From: Ilumatobacteraceae bacterium
GTDB taxonomy: Bacteria; Actinomycetota; Acidimicrobiia; Acidimicrobiales; Ilumatobacteraceae
Assembly: GCA_021741795.1 (NCBI GenBank)
Contig: JAIOXC010000004.1
Coordinates: forward strand, 1 to 24,848
Length of the DNA: 24,848 bases
Direction of reading: 5' to 3'
Shown here: piece after piece, positions 22,146-24,848 of the stretch
Layout of the letters: the number at the start of each line of letters is the position of its first letter
How positions within the stretch are numbered: position 1 is the stretch's first letter
Position numbers and translations under genes: made by a program
The notes under the pieces: generated by a model
Seen by the model: only the letters and a program-made list of their open reading frames with translations
What the model was told of the DNA's origin: nothing
Database searches by the model: none

Positions 22146-22157
22146 AGTGTTGTTTGT

Positions 22158-23198
22158 ATGTCAAGTGACGCAACTTCAGATGTTGGCACCCAGGTAGAAG
22201 CCGCCCGTTTGGCTGCTTTAGCCCAAATTGCGAGTGCCACGGACGCAGCAATGGTAACGAAGATTGGCAGCGAGCTAGCCGGCAAGAAGAGTGTTCTCAA
22301 TACGTTGCGTGCATCGCTTGGCAAGATTCAAGACGCGGAGGCCCGCAAAGTTGCTGGCCAACTGATCAATGAAAGTGTGCAGCAAGTGGAAGCGGCGTTG
22401 CAGCAGCGCACCGCAGAGTTTTTGGTGCAAGAGCGTGCAGCCCAGGTGGCTAGTGAATCGTTGGACCTTACTGAGTATGTGACAACTAATCGTCGCGGGC
22501 ATTCGCACATTGTGACCCAGGCAATGCAGAGGCTTGAAGATGTGTTCATAGGACTCGGTTTTCAGGTTGCTGAAGGCCCAGAAGTTGAAACTGATTTTTA
22601 TAATTTTGAAGCACTCAACATGCCGCGGACACATCCTGCACGCAGCGAATTTGACACGATGTTCATTGAGCCATTTTCGAGCGAGCACGAAGCCAACACG
22701 GTGTTGTTGCGCACGCACACGTCACCAGTGCAGATTCGTGTGATGCAAAGTTGGGAACCGCCAATTTATGCAATCATGCCTGGCAGAGTGTTTCGTCGAG
22801 ACACTCCAGATGCCACACACATGCCGGTGTTTCATCAAATTGAAGGTCTCGTGATCGATCGCGATATTACGTTTGCGCATCTTGCAGGCATCATCGAATC
22901 ATTCACCAAGGCGTTTTTTGGCAACGAGTTCACAAGCAGACTTCGACCATCATTTTTTCCGTTCACGGAGCCATCAGCAGAGTTTGATATCAAACGGTCC
23001 AACGGTGACTGGATCGAACTCGGCGGTTGTGGAATGGTGCACCCAAATGTGTTGCGGGCGGGCGGTATTGACCCTGACGAATACACAGGCTTCGCATTCG
23101 GTTTCGGTATCGATCGCATGGCCAAAGAGCGCCACAATGTCGAAGACATCCGCGAGATGTACACCAATGATTTGCGATTCTTGAGGCAGTTCTCATGA
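22158..23198 (+). CDS. pheS: Phenylalanine-tRNA ligase alpha subunit
   Basis: Catalytic subunit of the alpha2-beta2 class II synthetase that charges tRNA-Phe. The first 90 or so residues form the coiled-coil tRNA arm (LAGKKSVLNTLRASLGKI). The class II core follows: GPEVETDFYNFEALNMPRTHPAR (motif 1 region), LRTHTSPVQIRVM, PGRVFRRDTPDATHMPVFHQ (motif 2) and GFAFGFGIDRMAKERH (motif 3). FFPFTEPSAEFDI and the Phe-binding WIELGGCGMVHPNVL are intact. The 346-residue length is normal. The usual LPGR segment before GHxHPITQ is replaced by EYVTTNRRGHSHIVTQ, a small deviation. The start is ATG 22158, 12 bases after the methyltransferase stop; no strong ribosome binding site. It overlaps pheT by ATGA. 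Confidence 0.96.
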   Translation: MSSDATSDVGTQVEAARLAALAQIASATDAAMVTKIGSELAGKKSVLNTLRASLGKIQDAEARKVAGQLINESVQQVEAALQQRTAEFLVQERAAQVASESLDLTEYVTTNRRGHSHIVTQAMQRLEDVFIGLGFQVAEGPEVETDFYNFEALNMPRTHPARSEFDTMFIEPFSSEHEANTVLLRTHTSPVQIRVMQSWEPPIYAIMPGRVFRRDTPDATHMPVFHQIEGLVIDRDITFAHLAGIIESFTKAFFGNEFTSRLRPSFFPFTEPSAEFDIKRSNGDWIELGGCGMVHPNVLRAGGIDPDEYTGFAFGFGIDRMAKERHNVEDIREMYTNDLRFLRQFS

Positions 23199-24848
23199 AG
23201 ATTCTGCACTCATGGCTCAATGAATTTGCCGATTTCGGAACAGATGTCGATGCGATTGCTGCATCACTGACCAAACTCGGCCTGGCGGTTGAAAGCGTCG
23301 AACAAGTTGGGCTTCCGGTGAAGGGAGTCGTCGTAGCCAAAGTGTTGCGCACCGAGCGCCATCCCGACGCAGCAAAAGTGCACCGCGTGTATGTCGATGC
23401 AGGTGACGGAGTCGAAAAGCACGTGTGGTGTGGTGCATTCAACATGAAACCAGGCGACCTCATTCCGCTTGCAACGCTGGGAACGAATATGCCCGACGGT
23501 CGCGTAATCAGCCAACGAGGAATCCTTGGCATTGATAGTGAAGGCATGTTGTGCTCGGGTACCGAGTTGGGCATTACTGCCGATGCAACTGGGATCATGA
23601 TTTTGCCTGCTCAACTCGAATTGGGTACGGATGTTTTTAGCGCATTGGGAATAGATCAAGACGTTGTTTTTGATTTGGATGTGACGCGTAATCGACCAGA
23701 CTGCACTGGATATCTGGGAGTTGCTCGAGATCTCGCAGCGCACTTAAAACTTCCACTGAAAACCTCGAAACCAGAAAAAGCTGCCAAGTGGGCAAAAGGC
23801 AAGAAGAGCGATATTGCTGTTGACATTCGCGCTATTGACCGCTGCGGACGCTTCAGTGTCACCGTGATTACTAACGTTGTTGTGACCGAGTCACCTGCCT
23901 GGATCGCGCAACGTTTGAGTCGTGCAGGCATGAGGCCGATCAACAATGTTGTTGATGTGTCCAACTTGGTCAACCTGGAATTAAATCAACCCAATCACGC
24001 TTATGACCTCGAAAAAGTCTCAAATGGATTTATCGTACGCTGTGCAAATGAGGGTGAAGTTGTGGTCACTCTCGATGAGGCTTCTCGAACTCTGAGTGCA
24101 CAAGATTTACTCATTTGCGATGCCAAAAACGAGCCAGTGGGAATTGCTGGGATCATGGGTGGAGCGGGATCGCAAATTAGTGAAACAACTACGACGCTGG
24201 CACTCGAAATTGCATGGTTTGAACCATTGGGTATTGCGGCATCTGTTTCGCGACTCGGATTGCGCACTGAAGCATCACTGCGATTTGAGCGTGGAGTCGA
24301 TGCTTTTGGCGCTCGAGCTGCGGCGGAAAGATTTGCACAACTACTCAGCCTGACATGCCCCAACTTGGTTGTCCATGAAGGTGGTGCTGATGAAAAAACG
24401 GCGAGCCTGCCAGAAGAAGCACGAACAACCAATTTGCGTCTTGATCAAATCAGAAGAGTGCTTGGTGTTGATGTCGCAGTAGACCGTGTTCGCGAATTAC
24501 TTTCACCAATTGGTTTCGAGATTGCAAAACCAGACAAATCAAACACTGTTGTGGTGACAATCCCATCCTTCAGGCCCGACTGCACACAAGAAATTGATGT
24601 TATTGAAGAAATTGCTCGGCATTATGGATTCGATGAAATTGGCAAGGTCGTTCCAAAATCGCCAGTACATGGTCGACTGTCCGCTGTGCAGCAAAGGCGT
24701 CGCATTATCCGAGAGTTCGTTCTCACACTTGGTGCGACAGAGGCCATGCCAAATCCATTTTTGGCTCCGGGCGACCTAGCGCGTTGCGGACTACTAGAAG
24801 ATAACGCACTGCGCCTAGCCAACCCGTTGGTGGCTGAAGAAAGCGTGT
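23195..24848 (+). CDS. pheT: Phenylalanine-tRNA ligase beta subunit, 3'-truncated by window end
   Basis: Partner of PheS; carries the tRNA-binding and editing domains. About 551 codons are present of an expected 780-830, and the frame remains open to the last base. Visible in order: N-terminus KILHSWLNEFADF, the EMAP/OB tRNA-binding domain (about residues 39-150, with VWCGAFNMKPGDLIPLA and GMLCSGTELGI), DLDVTRNRPDC, the B3/4 editing domain (MRPINNVVDVSNLVNLELNQ, HAYDLEK, GIMGG, TEASLRFERGVD), and the B5 domain (LRLDQIRRVLGV, IPSFRPDCTQEIDVIEEIAR, from about residue 410). The start ATG overlaps the pheS stop by four bases. The C-terminal FDX-ACB anticodon-binding domain lies beyond the window. 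Confidence 0.96.
   Translation, partial: MKILHSWLNEFADFGTDVDAIAASLTKLGLAVESVEQVGLPVKGVVVAKVLRTERHPDAAKVHRVYVDAGDGVEKHVWCGAFNMKPGDLIPLATLGTNMPDGRVISQRGILGIDSEGMLCSGTELGITADATGIMILPAQLELGTDVFSALGIDQDVVFDLDVTRNRPDCTGYLGVARDLAAHLKLPLKTSKPEKAAKWAKGKKSDIAVDIRAIDRCGRFSVTVITNVVVTESPAWIAQRLSRAGMRPINNVVDVSNLVNLELNQPNHAYDLEKVSNGFIVRCANEGEVVVTLDEASRTLSAQDLLICDAKNEPVGIAGIMGGAGSQISETTTTLALEIAWFEPLGIAASVSRLGLRTEASLRFERGVDAFGARAAAERFAQLLSLTCPNLVVHEGGADEKTASLPEEARTTNLRLDQIRRVLGVDVAVDRVRELLSPIGFEIAKPDKSNTVVVTIPSFRPDCTQEIDVIEEIARHYGFDEIGKVVPKSPVHGRLSAVQQRRRIIREFVLTLGATEAMPNPFLAPGDLARCGLLEDNALRLANPLVAEESV

Noticed and set aside
22143..22157. Promoter for pheS (TAAAGT at 22143-22148)
   Set aside because: Weak single motif overlapping a stop codon, nine bases before ATG; not enough to separate from read-through of the rplT operon.
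1..24848. Mobile elements, CRISPR arrays, tRNA or rRNA genes, prophage or defence genes
   Set aside because: No transposase, integrase, repeat-spacer pattern, tRNA-like fold or rRNA sequence was recognised; the window is continuous housekeeping content.

Overview
The window is a dense block of bacterial housekeeping genes, almost all on the + strand. Gene content and order (an actinobacterial-type mihF directly before gmk, then rpoZ-coaBC-metK-priA; a PriA without helicase motifs; a DUF1844 gene beside infC) point to an actinobacterium. Base composition looks near half G+C by eye (not computed), genes are tightly packed, and PyrD is of class 1B rather than the class 2 form of mycobacteria and streptomycetes. 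I infer an Acidimicrobiia-like, possibly small-genome aquatic lineage; the sequence alone does not prove this.

Layout. (1) 1-1857: 3' part of an M24 Xaa-Pro peptidase, then efp and nusB. (2) 1860-3290: a DUF2079 multi-membrane protein. (3) 3295-11459: the pyrimidine operon pyrR-pyrB-pyrC-carA-carB-pyrD. Every junction overlaps by 1 or 4 bases, and a PyrR-binding-type RNA hairpin stands just before the pyrR ribosome binding site. pyrK and pyrF are not in the cluster. (4) 11477-17229: mihF-gmk, rpoZ, coaBC, metK, priA. (5) 17198-17836: a reverse-strand RsmC-like methyltransferase, divergent from def. (6) 17860-19546: def-fmt-small cold-shock-domain protein, coupled by 4-base overlaps. (7) 19536-19865: a reverse-strand DUF1844 gene, divergent from infC. 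(8) 19866-22145: a structured leader, then infC-rpmI-rplT-SpoU-family RNA methyltransferase. (9) 22158-24848: pheS and the 5' two-thirds of pheT.

The genes serve UMP synthesis, GMP phosphorylation, CoA and S-adenosylmethionine synthesis, RNA polymerase assembly, replication restart, and start, elongation and processing in translation. The longest stretch without a gene is 238 bases (19866-20103). I saw no mobile element, CRISPR array, tRNA or rRNA.

No wholly new system is evident. The most informative details concern translation starts and RNA control: infC has no ATG, GTG or TTG in frame near its expected N-terminus and seems to begin at ATA (or ATT), just after a 7-codon leader ORF with a strong Shine-Dalgarno; the SpoU methyltransferase seems to begin at CTG in a CTGA overlap with rplT; the pyr leader carries a near-consensus PyrR loop beside the ribosome binding site; and mihF appears to be transcribed without a leader.
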